From Chamaelirium japonicum (Eukaryota > Streptophyta > Magnoliopsida > Liliales > Melanthiaceae): a DNA stretch of 64,000 nt. The notes beneath the pieces were generated by a model. The model was given only the letters and a program-made list of their open reading frames with translations. It was not told the DNA's origin and ran no database searches. Positions 1 to 11,640 of this stretch are shown here, piece by piece. A program made the translations under genes and the position numbers. The stretch spans positions 80,030,533-80,094,532 of the forward strand of contig OX393549.1 in NCBI GenBank assembly GCA_947650365.1, written 5' to 3'. The stretch's first letter is position 1. Each line of letters starts with the position of its first letter.

Positions 1-412
1 TATTCGAAATTGATTTATTCATCTTAATGTATTAGGGGGAAGGAGTATTTTCTTTTAAAGATTGATGTAAGCAAGGCATGTAATAGAATGCAGGATAAAG
101 ACGAGGGGGAGCATCCTACAGATGCAGATGGAGACATCCAGAAGAATGTCTTTTGCGCATTGTACTCTTTTTCCTGCGATGAGGTTTTTCCCACAGGGTT
201 TTTCCATCGAAAGGTTTTAATGAGGCAGTATAAGTCGCACCCACTAAGATTCCAGAAGAATCTGAGGTCCAGACGAATTTGTTCCTGAAGAACTATGTTC
301 CTGAAGAACGCATTGTACTCTTTTTCTTTCACTAAAGGTTTTGTCCCATTGGGTTTTCCTTAGTAAGGTTTTAACGAGGCAATGTTTTAAAAAGTAGGCA
401 TCTATGGGGGAG
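1..412 (+). mobile_element. Copia-type LTR retrotransposon, 3' internal remnant
   Basis: This stretch ends in a purine tract (GGGGGAG) directly before an LTR. It contains two copies of the T-rich tract TTTTCCCA followed by GGGTTTTCC and then a GGTTTTAA(T/C)GAGGC motif, which is typical downstream of RNase H in plant Copia elements. No intact reading frame is present, so the coding part is lost or outside the window. The family call is by recall of the Copia 3' consensus. Confidence 0.55.
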
Positions 413-582
413 TGTTACAGAATAGGTGGCTGCCCACTTTGGTAGGACACCTCTAACCCTAATCCCTATCTCTCTCTATATATATGTGATGAATAAACAA
501 GAGACCCTCACGTATTCGTGAGAGCGTAGCCGTCATCTCGAGTGCAACCATCCCTTCTCCCTCTTTCTCTCTCTCGTAACAA
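413..582 (+). repeat. Short Copia 3' LTR
   Basis: The 170-bp LTR starts TGTTAC and ends GTAACA, an inverted terminal hexamer as expected for a retroviral-type LTR. The polypurine tract GGGGGAG lies immediately upstream. A TATATATA stretch near 478 could serve as the TATA box. The 5' partner LTR lies outside the window, so no target duplication can be tested. Confidence 0.65.
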
Positions 583-1517
583 CATGGATTTTATTGTAGA
601 AAAATATTTTTACATCCATGGTAAAATTACGGGTTGCTATAGTGATTTCACTGTAACTGCTACAATAAAATCACTGTAGCAACCCGCGCCACTATTCGTG
701 TTAAAAAAATGTCCCGTTAAAAAAACGGAAATAGTGGGGCGGTTTGCTACAGTGATTTTACTGTAGCAGCCACAATGACTTCATTATAGCTGCTACAGTG
801 AAATCACTGTAGCGACCCGCGCCACTATTCCTATTAAAAAAAAGTGTCCCTATATTATCTACTATTATTTAGTTTGGGAGGATCCCATGGGTATTTTTGT
901 TATTTTTAAAAAACACGTCATTCAAAACGGTTAGGGAATGATTTGTAACATGCAACACCCGCAGGAGAGGATCATCATTTAAATTGTTATTATTCCGTGG
1001 ACCTATGCTTAGTTGAAACTATTTATTATCCTGCACCTTTCTGTGATGCTATATAGTGGACCTGTACTTCATTTTCCCTTTTTTGTATTTGTACAATAAT
1101 CTCTACATAAAATATTATCTTTCTATAACATTCTCTCCACAATAATCTCTCATCCACAGGCTTGATTGCTTGCATTGGTAGACCAAGTGCGATTGCTCAC
1201 ATCGGACGACTAAGTGCCATTCACCGCATTGGATGATTAAGTGCAATAGTAGATTATATGTCTATTATATTATCCAAGTGCGACATATGAGTGTAATTCA
1301 CACCAGCGCATAATAAATAATAGGGAAAATGAAGTACAGGTCCACTATATAGCATCATGGAAAGGTGCTGGATAATAAATAGTTTCAACTAAGCATAGGT
1401 CCACGGAATAATAACAATTTAAAGGGTGTTCCTCTACTGTGGGTGTTGCACGAAATATATCCTTCCCCAACCGTTTTGAATGACGTGTTTTTTTAAAATA
1501 CCAAAAATACCCATGGG

Positions 1518-2655
1518 CAAGGTTCGAAATCTCCATTTCGGTGGAAATTTCGACCTTCTGGATATGGAAATATTTCGTGGAAATATTTCGACAGTGTGGA
1601 AATATTGCAATTTTGTAGAAATGGTGGAAATATTGATTTTTTGATGGAATTTTTTAGTGAAACTCCAGATAGTCATAAACCAAGTATAGATACACACTTT
1701 GGAACACTCAAATAATATTTGTACTCTATCTAGGGGTGTCGAGCTTCACATAACATGTATTCAATGTATTGAGGCTGTGAGTCTTGTGCTATCTTATTTG
1801 GTTCGGTTTTGATATATTTTTTAAATGTTTTTTAATCTTTTTTTTGGATAAAAATATTTTTGAAATAAAGATTAGTTGATTGTTAAAATAATGTTACAAA
1901 CGATTTTGAAAGCGGACTTAAAACAAGAAAGTTATGCAAATTTGAAATTGTGCAAAAGTTATGCTGAAATGTGAAACACTGTTTTTTTACTAAGTCTGAA
2001 AAAAAGAGTTTTTATATAGAAAATTTTTTATACATTCAAAATTTCCTAAGACGGACCATGGTTTTCTAGATGCACTCGTACTTCTACATCTTGTGGAATT
2101 TTTTGAGCTAAAAAAGAGTTGATTTAATCACTTTTCTCACCATGTAGATTTTATAATGTAGATTTTATAAAAATTCATAAAAACTGTTTTCTCCTACTAA
2201 AACTAAAAGTTTACTTTTTGATTCCTTTGTTTTTTGATTTTTTTGATATTTTTATTGAAATCAAATGGGGGGTATTTGCTTATTTACATATAATAACTTA
2301 AAGTAAATGGAGAAAATAAAAATTAAGTAAAACGACATTTACTTAAATGTTATTATATGTAAATAAGCTGCTGAGAACCAGGCCCCCCAGTCCTCTTTTA
2401 TAACCAGTCAGGCACAGAATTTCGGATAAATTTTGTGAAATTTTTCGAAAATTTTAGCGAAATTTCGACAAAATCTCGCGATATTTCGTGGAGATAGAAA
2501 TATTTCGTGGAAATATCACGATATTTCGCGAAACCGCTCGATATTTTGACATTTCCCGTTCTGCTCGAGATTGCAGGTCATATTTCGTATCGGGCTTTCA
2601 TTTTTTCGATATATTTCGCGATATTTCGCGAAATATATCGATTTTTTATTCCTTG
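1518..2655. mobile_element. hAT-like non-autonomous element inside the foldback arm
   Basis: The insertion begins CAAGGTTCGAAAT and ends in the complement of CAAGGAATAAA, and it is flanked by the 8-bp direct repeat CCCATGGG (1510-1517 and 2656-2663). The uninterrupted opposite arm shows a single CCCATGGG near 887, which confirms the duplication. CAAGG ends and an 8-bp duplication fit hAT. Both ends are rich in degenerate GAAATATTTCG motifs. No transposase frame is present. Confidence 0.7.
2278..2368. repeat. 91-bp stem-loop
   Basis: A 32-33-base stem, GCTTATTTACATATAATAAC continuing to AAGTAAATG, is repeated inverted at 2335-2368 with one short bulge, leaving a loop of about 25 bases. Runs of G (2267-2272) and C (near 2384) flank it as an outer partial inverted repeat. 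It may be a small foldback element nested inside the hAT-like insertion. Confidence 0.6.
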
Positions 2656-2940
2656 CCCATGGGATCCTCCCAAACTAAATAACAATAGATATGGACACTT
2701 TTTTTTAGCGAAAATAGTGGTGTGGGTGGCTAATGTGATTTCACTGCAACTGCCACAGTGATTTCACTGTAGCAGCCCGCGCCGCTATTCCCATTTTTTT
2801 TTAATGGGACACTTTTTTAACGGGAATAGTGGCATGGTTTGCTATTGTGATTTTACTGTAGCTGCTATAATGAAATCATTGTAGCAATCCGTAATTTTCC
2901 TATGGGTGTAAAAAAATAATTTTCTACATTAAAATCACTG

Positions 2941-3385
2941 TAGCAAAGCACTCAATTTTATACAATTAGTACTCAATTGAATTGAGTATTATTTTGTATA
3001 TTTGAGTATCATGCACGGGTTGCTATAGTGATTTCACTGTAGTTGTTACAGTGAAATCCACCATGGTGGCTAAAAAGGCTTCCCTACAGTGAATCACTAT
3101 AGCAAAGTACTCAATTTTACGCAAATAATACTCAGTTGAATTGACTATTAGGAAAGCGTTTTTAGCAGTCTCGGAAAGTCACTATAGTTGTTAGAGTTAT
3201 TTAACTGTAGCGAAGATACTCAAATATATTCAAATAATACTCAATTGAATGAGTACTATTGCTATCAAATTGAGTACTTTGCTACAATGATTTTCACTGT
3301 CGCAACGTGTTTTTAGCAGCCACAGTGAAATCACTATAGCTGCTACAGTGATTGCACCGTAGTTGCTACAGTGAGTACTATTGCT
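2941..3385. repeat. Field of CTACAGTGA / TCACTGTAG palindromes
   Basis: The stretch repeats short palindromes built from CTACAGTGA and TCACTGTAG, alternating with copies of ACTCAATTTTA and ACTCAATTGAATTGAGTA, which are themselves near-palindromic. The same words fill the arms of the adjacent foldback (650-830 and 2720-2900), so this is probably a second decayed copy or a tandem extension of that family. Confidence 0.6.
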
Positions 3386-4220
3386 CTGCCCGGAACAACC
3401 TAGCACCGCACACGTCCCTTGGATCCAAGCTCCTCCCGGGAGGGCCGAGCCCCATACTACGTCCGCAAACTCCTTGGGACGAAGATTGGAGCTCGACGTC
3501 CCTTTGGCTTAGTATGCGACAAGCTCGTGGAGGTAAGGGCTTCATACACTCGTGATCTTTAACTTTCTTTGGGCGCCTTAATGGTTCTCGCATTGCCCTG
3601 TAGGTGTCAGCCAAGGTGAAGGAGATCTCCAACCATGCCACCTTAGGCAGCAACGACATCACGGAACACTACACCGAAGTCTTATTGGGGGTAGATTGGA
3701 AGATCGACGAGTTGATATGCCAACAACTCGCTTAGTATTCCACACATCCCGTCTCTTTGGAGACTGTGAGGGTCGGGGCACTTAAGGCACTTCGGGGGGG
3801 GGGGCGTTAAGGAGCTCCAGAGGGAGGTGAATGACCTCCATATGATCGACGTCAGCTTCTATGGGGAGCGTGATTGGGCCTTGGAAGCAATGACGAAGGT
3901 GGAGAAAGAGGCGCACGAGTTGCGCTCCCAAGCCACTGCTTACCCAGTCTGAGCTCATGACCAAGGAGGCAGAGAAAGAAGTGTGCGAGCTGCGCTCCCA
4001 GCCTGAGCTCCGGGCCAAGGAGTTGGAGGAATTGAGGGGGGCAAGGGATCAGGCGGTGGCCAAGGAGATCAGGTTGGTTGGCAAGCTTCAGACTATCCTG
4101 ATTGCGAGAGATCGAACGATGGTCGAAGTGGCCGACTGCTGGGCGAGCTTCGGACTGCTGAAGCTCGTTGTACAATGGAGCTCAACGAGCAGCATCACGT
4201 TATCAACGACTGCTAGATGA
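3386..4220 (+). pseudogene. Broken coiled-coil gene of retroelement type
   Basis: Two frames encode a Glu/Leu/Lys-rich heptad-like protein (for example the words ELRAKELEEL and VEKEAHELRSQ) joined by a frameshift near 3945. A canonical GT-AG intron is readable at 3533-3603, followed by coding-like sequence with a stop near 3735. Coiled-coil proteins of this kind commonly accompany plant Ty3/Gypsy Tat elements; a comparable C-terminal coiled coil occurs in the antisense gene at 43140-45985. The link is by character, not by clear alignment. Confidence 0.4.
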
Positions 4221-7200
4221 TCCCCTCAAGAAGATTGTTGATGACGTTGATCGTCAATGCCATGAGGAGCGCAACCGTCGAAAGCGGCATCGTTTGGATG
4301 GGGTGGACTGAAGGTCATGTTGTGCTTTGTTTTTTTCTCGGGCTTGGTTTCCTTGTACTTGTTTTCGACGTGCTCTACCCCTTTTTTGAAATATATTTTG
4401 GCTTTGACTTTGGTTTGTTTATGTGAGCTCCTTCCCTTCTTAGGCGAGCTAGAACTTCTGCTACCCTTCTGTGCGGGCTACTACCTTTCCTAGGTGAGCT
4501 ACGAACTATGGACCCCTTGCAATTTTGTGGCCTTCTCTCCGGGTGTGGTGGCTTATTCGATTAAAGTGAAAAACAATCGATATGCATGAATTCCTTAGTA
4601 TGCTCGAAAAAAGTGATGAAAAAGAAGCAGATCAATGAAAAACAAAACATAAAACAAAATAGAGCGTATGGACCAAAAGGTCATAGGTCGCTGAAAAAAA
4701 GATAAAACAAAAAATGCTAGCTACCTCTTTGCGATTGAGGCCGCTAGGAACACTAGTCTTGCTTATCACGTCCGCAGTACGATAGACAACTTGGGACTTA
4801 TCTTCGCCTCCCATGTTCGTGGCCTCCTTCCGGAGGGTGGCCATCAATTCGGTCAAGGTCGAGAAGTTACCCATAGCACTTGGCGATTTGGTTAGACTGC
4901 CAAGGGCTCCTCGACGATCTCAAGACCTCTTTCTCGCCTCTGAGAACCTCAGGCTTGCTTATCATGTTCGCACAACGACAGATAGTTTGCGGCTTACCTA
5001 TGCATGCAGTCGTTTGCAACCTCCATTCTGAGGTTGGCCTTCGACCTCGTCGAGGTTTTGGACTTATCCGGAGGTCCTGGTAATCTGATTGGGCCGCTAG
5101 GGACACCTTGATGATATCAAGGCCTCTTTCTGAGGTAGCATCTGAGAAACCCGATCTAGCTTATCGAGTTCGAGCAGCGACAAACTCTGGGGTGTCGTGA
5201 TGACGAATGGCCTCCTTGATGATGTCATCAGGGATGAGCTGATGTTTCGAGCGACCTCCCTGATAACGTCATTATGACATCATCAGGCGTGAGCTGATGT
5301 TTCGAGCGGCCTCCCTGATGACGTCATCTGGGGCGAGTTGATAGTTCTAGCTATTTGGAAGCTAAGTATGATTCTTTCCTAATGGTGAGTTTACATGGTG
5401 TATGCGCAGAAAAAAGATACGGGCCATCTTTATTGTACACATGAAGATTACAAAGCCGGGATCTGGTGACTCGGGGGTGGTGAGCCGGGTGCGGTGAAAA
5501 TTTGATCAGGAGATTGTGGGAGAGATCCACTGGAGGGTTCATTTGATATACGTCTACACCTTACTTCGCGCGAGAGTTCTGGAGGGGTTACCCGAGACAG
5601 AGGTCTTTACAAGGTTTCGGGTTTCTTGAGAAGTCGAGTGGTTTTGCCTTTGCTTTTGTTCCTTCTGTACTTTGCGCTTTCTGGGCTAGGGGGTTTTCGG
5701 CGTCGTTTGCTCGATCTTCGCGTCTCCCTTGGCTTTTGCTAGACCTTGGTGTCCTTGATCGGCGGTTCGCAGCGTTGATCTTGCTTCTGGCGTTGGCTTT
5801 GGCGTGGGCCCCTGGCTCTGGCTTTTGCGGTGCTTTGGCGCTTGTGCTTGAATGTAGACGGAAGGCTTGCGGTGCTTTAGTTCTTCTGGACTTCGCGTCG
5901 TATCGGCTAGAATGTGCGTTGCTTTCGATTGTGATCGTTGTAATTCGTTGAGTTTGGCACATCGTTTCTTTGGCGTGGGCTTTATCGGTGCTTTACTTTG
6001 GCTTTCTTGCTTTAGCGTTGACTTGATCTTCTCCTTGAACGACAATGATGTCTCTGTGACTTCTTTATTCTTCCGGCTTCCTCCTTTTGGGAATGGAACT
6101 TTGGCAACGACAGTTGTGGCATCGACTTTGCTTCTCTTTTTCTTAGGTCTTCTTTGGCGTTTTTGGAGTCGAAGGCTTCTTTTGAAGATGACATGTGTAG
6201 CATCGATCTCCGTGCGACGATTGTAGCGTCGGTTTTTGTTGATGAAGACGGCGTAGCACCGATCTTCATACGACGGTTATAGCGTCAGCTTTTGTTGATG
6301 AAGATTGCGGGTGTAACACCGATCTCCGAGCCTTCTTTTCCAAGCTTTCTACTTCTTGCAAGGAGTTGAAGTTTTGTTGAAGACGACGGGGTGATGCCGA
6401 CTTTGATCTTCTTCTCCGGCTTTTGATTTTGGCGCCTTCAGAGTCGAAGATTGTTAGAGACGACGGGGTGATGCTGACTTCGGGCCTTCTTCTCCAAGCT
6501 TTCTTCTTCGTACAAGGAGTGAAGCTTTGATCTTCTTGTGCAAGGTCTTCACGTTGATGAGGAGTTTAGTGGGCTAAGTCGTTCCATTGGGATGCGCTTG
6601 CCCTTGCCTCGTGGAGCCTTGGGTCGTCGAGCGTTGGAGCCTCCTCGCCTTCAGAGCTTCCACGTCTCTAGCTTCGATCCTCTACCTCGAGCGTTGGAGC
6701 CTCCTTGTCTTCAGAGCCTGCAAGTCTCTAGCTTCGATCCTCCACCTTTCGACCTTTGAAGCCATCCCCCACCCCTCTATTTATAGGCAAAGGGGGGAGG
6801 ATGGGAGAGATATGGCTACGATTTTTTGAATCCCTTGAATATCTTTCTCCATAACCGTTGGGATTTATCTTCGTTTTTTGGTGGAAAACAAACTTTATTC
6901 CCTTTCTTTTTTGTATCGGCGGTTATGAGAAAGATATGGCTAATCTTTTGAGATATGAGCCATCTTTGCACATTCAAATCGATGGCGACACGATTTTGGA
7001 TTTGTTTCGTCGGATCGACGCGGATCCACGGTTGCATAGACGTCCGAGCTACCTCCCCCCGCGCATGATGGTTTTCTTTTTTTTTTTCTCTTTTTTTTTT
7101 TTACTTTTCTCTTTTGGCCGGCCACACCTCCCCAAAAGGGGGAGGGTGTAGTTTTCTAGAAAGGGGGCCAGTGGGCCCCAGTTTCGGGTGGGCCCACTCG

Positions 7201-7430
7201 GCCCCCTTTTGGTTTCGAGTTGTGGGCCCAGTGGGTCCCACTTGCATGGGTGGGCCCACTCGAGTTCGTTCGAGTCGAGTTCGATCCGTTTCTTTTGCGG
7301 GCCGTTTTGTGCGGGCCGTTGCGTGTGGGCCGAGTTTTTATATGGGCTGTTGTGTGCGGGACTAGTTTAATTTTCGAGCTAATTTCGATGCCCACACATG
7401 GTAATGGTCGGACTCCGACTTATTGATAGT
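4221..7430. other. Decayed retroelement-like sequence with local tandem repeats
   Basis: No intact coding frame is supported. About three copies of a 65-70-bp unit containing TGATGACGTCATC occur at 5165-5345. A degenerate repeat of roughly 115 bp lies at 6130-6545, and a 56-bp doublet at 6625-6755. A minus-strand TATA-like word (CTATAAATAG) near 6775-6785 suggests an LTR promoter reading leftward. The mixture resembles the UTR and LTR of a decayed Ty3/Gypsy element in minus orientation; paired LTRs were not found. Confidence 0.35.
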
Positions 7431-7648
7431 ACCTTTTGAGATGTACAATGTTCCAGGGCCTTTCTAGGAGGTTTTTGTCTTGAGTTCAGTTTGTAGGAAC
7501 CCGATCCTCCTGGGTTGTGGATGATGTACGGCCCCTCCTAGTTTGCTCTATTATTTACGTTGTTGGGTTGTTGAGTGCCTGGTGACGTCAGCATGATGAC
7601 ACCCATGCGTGCTCGGACCTTCCTGTGAGCTGCCTGGTGACGTCAGTG
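7431..7648. repeat. GACGTCA-containing tandem units, left part
   Basis: Two units around CTGGTGACGTCAG(C/T) occur at 7579-7648. The series continues on the other side of the inserted hAT element (8768-8880), where GGCGTCAGC(A/G)TGATGTCACC occurs. The array was therefore split by that insertion. The rest of the stretch shows nothing recognisable. Confidence 0.45.
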
Positions 7649-8767
7649 CAGTGTAGTCAAGGCGGCGCTTAGGCGAAGCCACGCCTAGGCGATGAGTAAT
7701 TATTAACATGTTGATTATAATTTTCACCACCTAAAAGTCAAATTATCTAGAAAGTATACGAATACCGTACCCATAAACCCCAAAATTCTTATAAACCCAT
7801 CAAAAATATTTGAAATAATTCAACTCAATTTTGAAACCCCCCAAATTCGTATGAACCAATATCAGAATTTGAGTTAATTAAACTCAATTTTGAGTTTATT
7901 CAACTCAATTTGATTTAATGCAACTTAATTTTGAGTTAATGCAAGTCAATTTTGTAAACCCCCGAAATACTTATGAACCCATTATAAGAATTTGAGTTAA
8001 TTCAACTCAATTTTGAGTTAATTCAACTCAATTTTGAAAACCTCCCAAATTTTTATGAACCAATTATAAAAACTTGAGCTAATTCAACTCAATTTTGAGT
8101 TTTTTCAATGCAATTTGAATTAATGCAACTCAATTTTGAGTTAATTCAACTCAATTTTGAAAACCCCCGAAATTCTTATGATCCCGTCATAAGAATTTGA
8201 GTTAATTCAACTCAATTTTAAGTTAATTCAATTAAAGTTTTAGTTAATTCAATTCAATTTTGAAGAACCTCCAAATTCTTATGAACCTATTATAAGAATT
8301 TGAGTTAATTCAACTCAATTTGAGTTAATGCAACTCAATTTTGAGTTAATTCAACTCAATTTTGAAAACCCCCCCAAATTCTTATGAACCTGTCGTAAGA
8401 ATTTGAGTTAATTCAACTCAATTTTAAGTTAATTCAAATGAATATATAGTTAATTCAACTCAATTTTGAAAACCCCCCAAATTCTTATGAACCCATCATC
8501 AGAATTTGAGTTAATTTAACTCAATTTTGAATTTGTTCACATCAATTTGAGTTAAAGCAACCTAATTTTGAGTTAATGCAACTCAATTATGATTTATTCA
8601 ACTCAATTTTGGAAAAATCCCAACTTGTGTCAAGTGAAAAAACTGTCCAGGTGCCTAAGCAGTCCTAGGTGGCCGTGTAGAGAAAACTGCCTGCCTAGGG
8701 GGTCGCCTAGGCGCTCAGGGGTCCAAAACGCTTAGGTGCCAGTCTAGGCGACGCTTTGACTATAGAG
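7649..8767. mobile_element. hAT-like element carrying an A/T-rich tandem array
   Basis: The ends are CAGTGTAGTCAAGGCG and the complement of CTCTATAGTCAAAGCG, imperfect inverted repeats. The flanking octamers CGTCAGTG (7641-7648) and CGTCAGGC (8768-8775) match in six of eight positions, as expected for an aged hAT duplication. Subterminal GCCTAGGCG motifs match those of the element at 58005-58551. There is no transposase; the interior is a tandem array. Confidence 0.55.
7790..8630. repeat. Tandem array of GAGTTAATTCAACTCAATTTT-like units
   Basis: About seven degenerate repeats of roughly 80-120 bp are present, each pairing AACCCCCCAAATTCTTATGAACC with several copies of GAGTTAATTCAACTC and CAACTCAATTTTGA. 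The hexamers GAGTTA and CAACTC are close to mutual complements, so single strands could form many weak hairpins. No open frame is present. Confidence 0.7.
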
Positions 8768-9004
8768 CGTCAGGCGTCAGCGTGATGTCACCCCGGCGGG
8801 CTCGAATCTCCTTCGGGTGAGCTACCCGGTGGCGTCAGCATGATGTCACCCGGCGGGCTCGGACCTCCTTTGGGTCTTCGAATGACCTCGTTCTTGCCTT
8901 AGGTTTTCTTCGACGCTCTTTCCGTCCCGCCAGGTGGCGACCTTACCCAAGGCCACACGGGCAACTAGCGGGTGACCTTTGGGCACGTCACAAATGTTGA
9001 CCAT
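8768..9004. repeat. GACGTCA-type tandem units, right part
   Basis: This is the continuation of the unit series seen at 7579-7648, with CCGGCGGGCTCG and GGTGGCGTCAGCATGATGTC words repeated about twice. It stops at the truncated end of the transposase remnant near 9004. No gene is seen. Confidence 0.4.
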
Positions 9005-9802
9005 GGGGACTATACCATCAGTGGGATAATATCCCCAATGTGTAGTCGTGGTCGTTGATTAAGAAATTACATGGAGCAACATGTCCTTCAGCGAGGTCGG
9101 CAAATTCAGAAGACCAATAGAGAACGTTGATGTTGTTATATGGTCCTAGTAACCCGAAGAAGGCATGCCATATCCGGAAATCATATGAAGCCATGCCTTC
9201 CAGACTAATCGTCGATTCGTGAATGTGACCCAAGTACATCCCTTTCCATACCATCGGGTAATTCTTCCACTTCCAATGCATACAAGCAATGCTCTCAAAC
9301 ATACCAGGGAAGCCACGACTTTCGCCAATTGCCAGCAGTCTTGTATGTCGTTGTTCAGTGGCCTCAAATACTCGTAGAAAACTGCAATCACTACCTTAAC
9401 AAGCCTTTGTAGGCTCTCGATTCCAGTACTTTCTCCAATCCATGTGTAATCATCCACAAAATCTGTAGCTACTCCATAGGCGAGCATCCTCATTGCGGCG
9501 ATGATCTTCTGAAGGGAAGAGAATCCCATGATTCTAGTATAATCTCTCTGTCGAGGAAAGTATGGATCGTATTCTTCTACCGCAACTTGAATATGAAGGA
9601 ATAAAGAATGTCTCATCCGAAATCTCCTACGAAATAGATTTGGAGGATATACGGGTTCTTTAGAAAAACAATTATGGAAGATTCTGTTGTGGCCTTGAAC
9701 TCTATCATGCCAAAGGGTTGCATGGCTATGAACGGAACGTCGACTTGATCTTGAGCGTCTTTGGTTAGCCAGCCGTTCTTCCTCTATAGTAGCTATTTCC
9801 AC
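9005..9802 (-). pseudogene. PIF/Harbinger-type transposase (DDE_Tnp_4), truncated and frameshifted
   Basis: The N-terminal frame (9802 to 9146) contains the family words HNRIFHNCFS, PVYPPNLFRRRFRMR, AMRMLAYG and GESTGIESLQRLV. The next part is in another frame (9302 to 9018) with CMHWKWKN, GMYLGHIHESTI and YDFRIWHAFFG. These are typical of plant Harbinger transposases, which make 3-bp target duplications and work with a separate Myb-like protein. At least one frameshift near 9300 and another near 9030 break it. The C-terminal part with the last catalytic acidic residue is missing where it meets unrelated sequence. Non-functional. Confidence 0.8.
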
Positions 9803-10397
9803 AACTCCAATTCATCGTCATAGTTGGAGCCATCAAGAAGCATGTTGGTTAAGCGACTGTGCACAACAAAGGGCAAGAAAACGAGGGCAAATGGAGGCGG
9901 AGGTTGGGGGGGGGGGGGGAGTTGAGAAATTTGTTAAAATGAGAGAGGAATTGCTCTTTATTTATAGAACGAATCCATCTAACCATCGTTGAAATATGAG
10001 CCCAACATTCAAAAATTCGACCGTTGGTAAAAATTCGATCTAACGGTCAAAATATCCGATCATCGTTGGAATTCGAGCCCAACAGTCAAAAAATCGACTG
10101 TTGATGAAAATCCGATCGACGGTGGAATCCGTTCCCAAAGGTTAAAGAAAACGGTAGTTGCGAGCCCCATTTCATTTGATATTTTTTAAAATACAATGTG
10201 CTTTTTTTCATTTGGTGACTTGGTCATTTGGTAATTTGTAGAGATGACATAGGGCTTTTGGTCATTTTGAAATAATAGGAAAATAATAGAGAGCCTCTTT
10301 GGAGTTGGCACCATAAAGTGGTTCTCTATTTTTTAGGGAGGGCCATTTTCCCCCAAATAATAAGGAAAGAATAGGGAGCCTCTTGGAGATGCTCTTA
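9803..10397 (-). mobile_element. Harbinger 5' flank and terminus
   Basis: Upstream of the transposase frame lie a minus-strand TATA-like CTATAAATAAAGAGC (near 9955-9970), a G-run at 9909-9922, and at the far end the sequence GAGATGCTCTTA, the complement of TAAGAGCATCTCCAAGAGG. GAGCATCTCCAA is the recurrent terminus of plant Harbinger elements. The opposite terminus is absent. Confidence 0.6.
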
Positions 10398-11640
10398 GGG
10401 GTATATATCTAAAAATCCCTATAAATAATAGGTAGGCTTTATGAGCTTTATGTTTAAGCTTTATCTTTTTAGGTTTAGGCTTTATTTTGTACTGTCATGG
10501 TGGTTAATTTGTTTCTATTCGTTACAAACATTATGAATACAAATGTTACAGGTTGGGCTGGATTTGCTTCACACTATTCTTAACATAATAAGCATAGGTG
10601 GACCATGTTAGAGCAAAAGCCAAGGGGTATATGAGCATGTATACTTTTTTTTTGCAGAAATATAAGCATGTATATTATGTGTTAGAAATTATACATTTCT
10701 CTAAGAGTCTAAGATACACTCTTTAGAATGATGATGACATGACACATTGCAAATCATGCACCCTTATTTATTCCTCTTTGTATGTGACCGTTATTTTTGG
10801 ATGATTGATAGATCATCACTAACTTTGTGAAATTTCACTACCTGAAAAATAAATTGATAGGTGGCAAGTTAATATAAAAGATATTCGAAATTGCAAATAT
10901 CAGAGTTGTACAGGCCTTCTCGGCAGATATCTGCCTAACTTGGACGATATGAACCAAGATGGGCTGGTATCTGCTGATATGGGGTTTGATGCAGTTTCGG
11001 GGGTGACTCGGTACCGACCTGGCCCAAACCCAAGTCGTACCGGTCGGTACGACTCAGCATTGGCCAAGTTTTGATTCCATGCTCTGTACACAATGCCGAG
11101 TTTTGATTCCATGCTCCGTACACAAGCAATTGCGCCCAATTGAATGATCTACACCGTTGAAGGATGACCAACATGCATCCAAAGCAATGCTATTTAGTGG
11201 CCCAGTTTTCCACTCGGCTCGAGCCATCCTGTCGTGACACTTGATCACAGTTGTCCTTTGCTTTTGGCATAGCGCGATTCATTGATCTGGGCTGGGTGCA
11301 ATGGACAGTTGTGATGAGGCGCCACGTTAGGATGGCCCAATCCGGGGGGAAAATCAGATGTCCAAAAACCATTTTCTGAGTAATAAATAAAGGAAGTAAC
11401 TTTTTACCTTGTTATTTGGACATACAAGGGGACATAAATGTGGACACAACACAGATGTGGTCTACTGTGACCAACATTTAATGCAATGGGATGGATTGGC
11501 CATTGCACCGAGCCATGTCGGTGTGTATTCGTATTTGTGTCCCTTGTTTGTTCAAAAAGCAATGCTCTTTGTAAGGTGTGAAAAGAATGAAGGGGTTCAT
11601 CTAGAAGGTGGTAGAAAAGGTAATGTCGTATCGGAGCAAG
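10398..11640. other. No gene recognised
   Basis: Mostly A/T-rich sequence. A GC-richer patch at 10910-11060 with repeated CGGTACGA-type words may be an old MITE, but no terminal repeats or target duplication could be fixed. The missing upstream kinase exon was looked for here and not found. Confidence 0.4.

Larger units (their letters stand above)
583..2940. mobile_element. Foldback element with long inverted arms, split by an insertion
   Basis: The left arm (about 583-1085) is matched in inverse orientation by 1322-1517 and then by 2656-2940; the break is caused by the insertion at 1518-2655. The arms share the GGATCCCATGGG block, the AAAACACGTCATTCAAAACGG block and repeated GCTACAGTGA palindromes. 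The loop (about 1086-1321) has no coding sequence. It looks like a non-autonomous foldback or long-TIR DNA element; the superfamily is not determined because no clean outer target duplication is seen. Confidence 0.7.
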
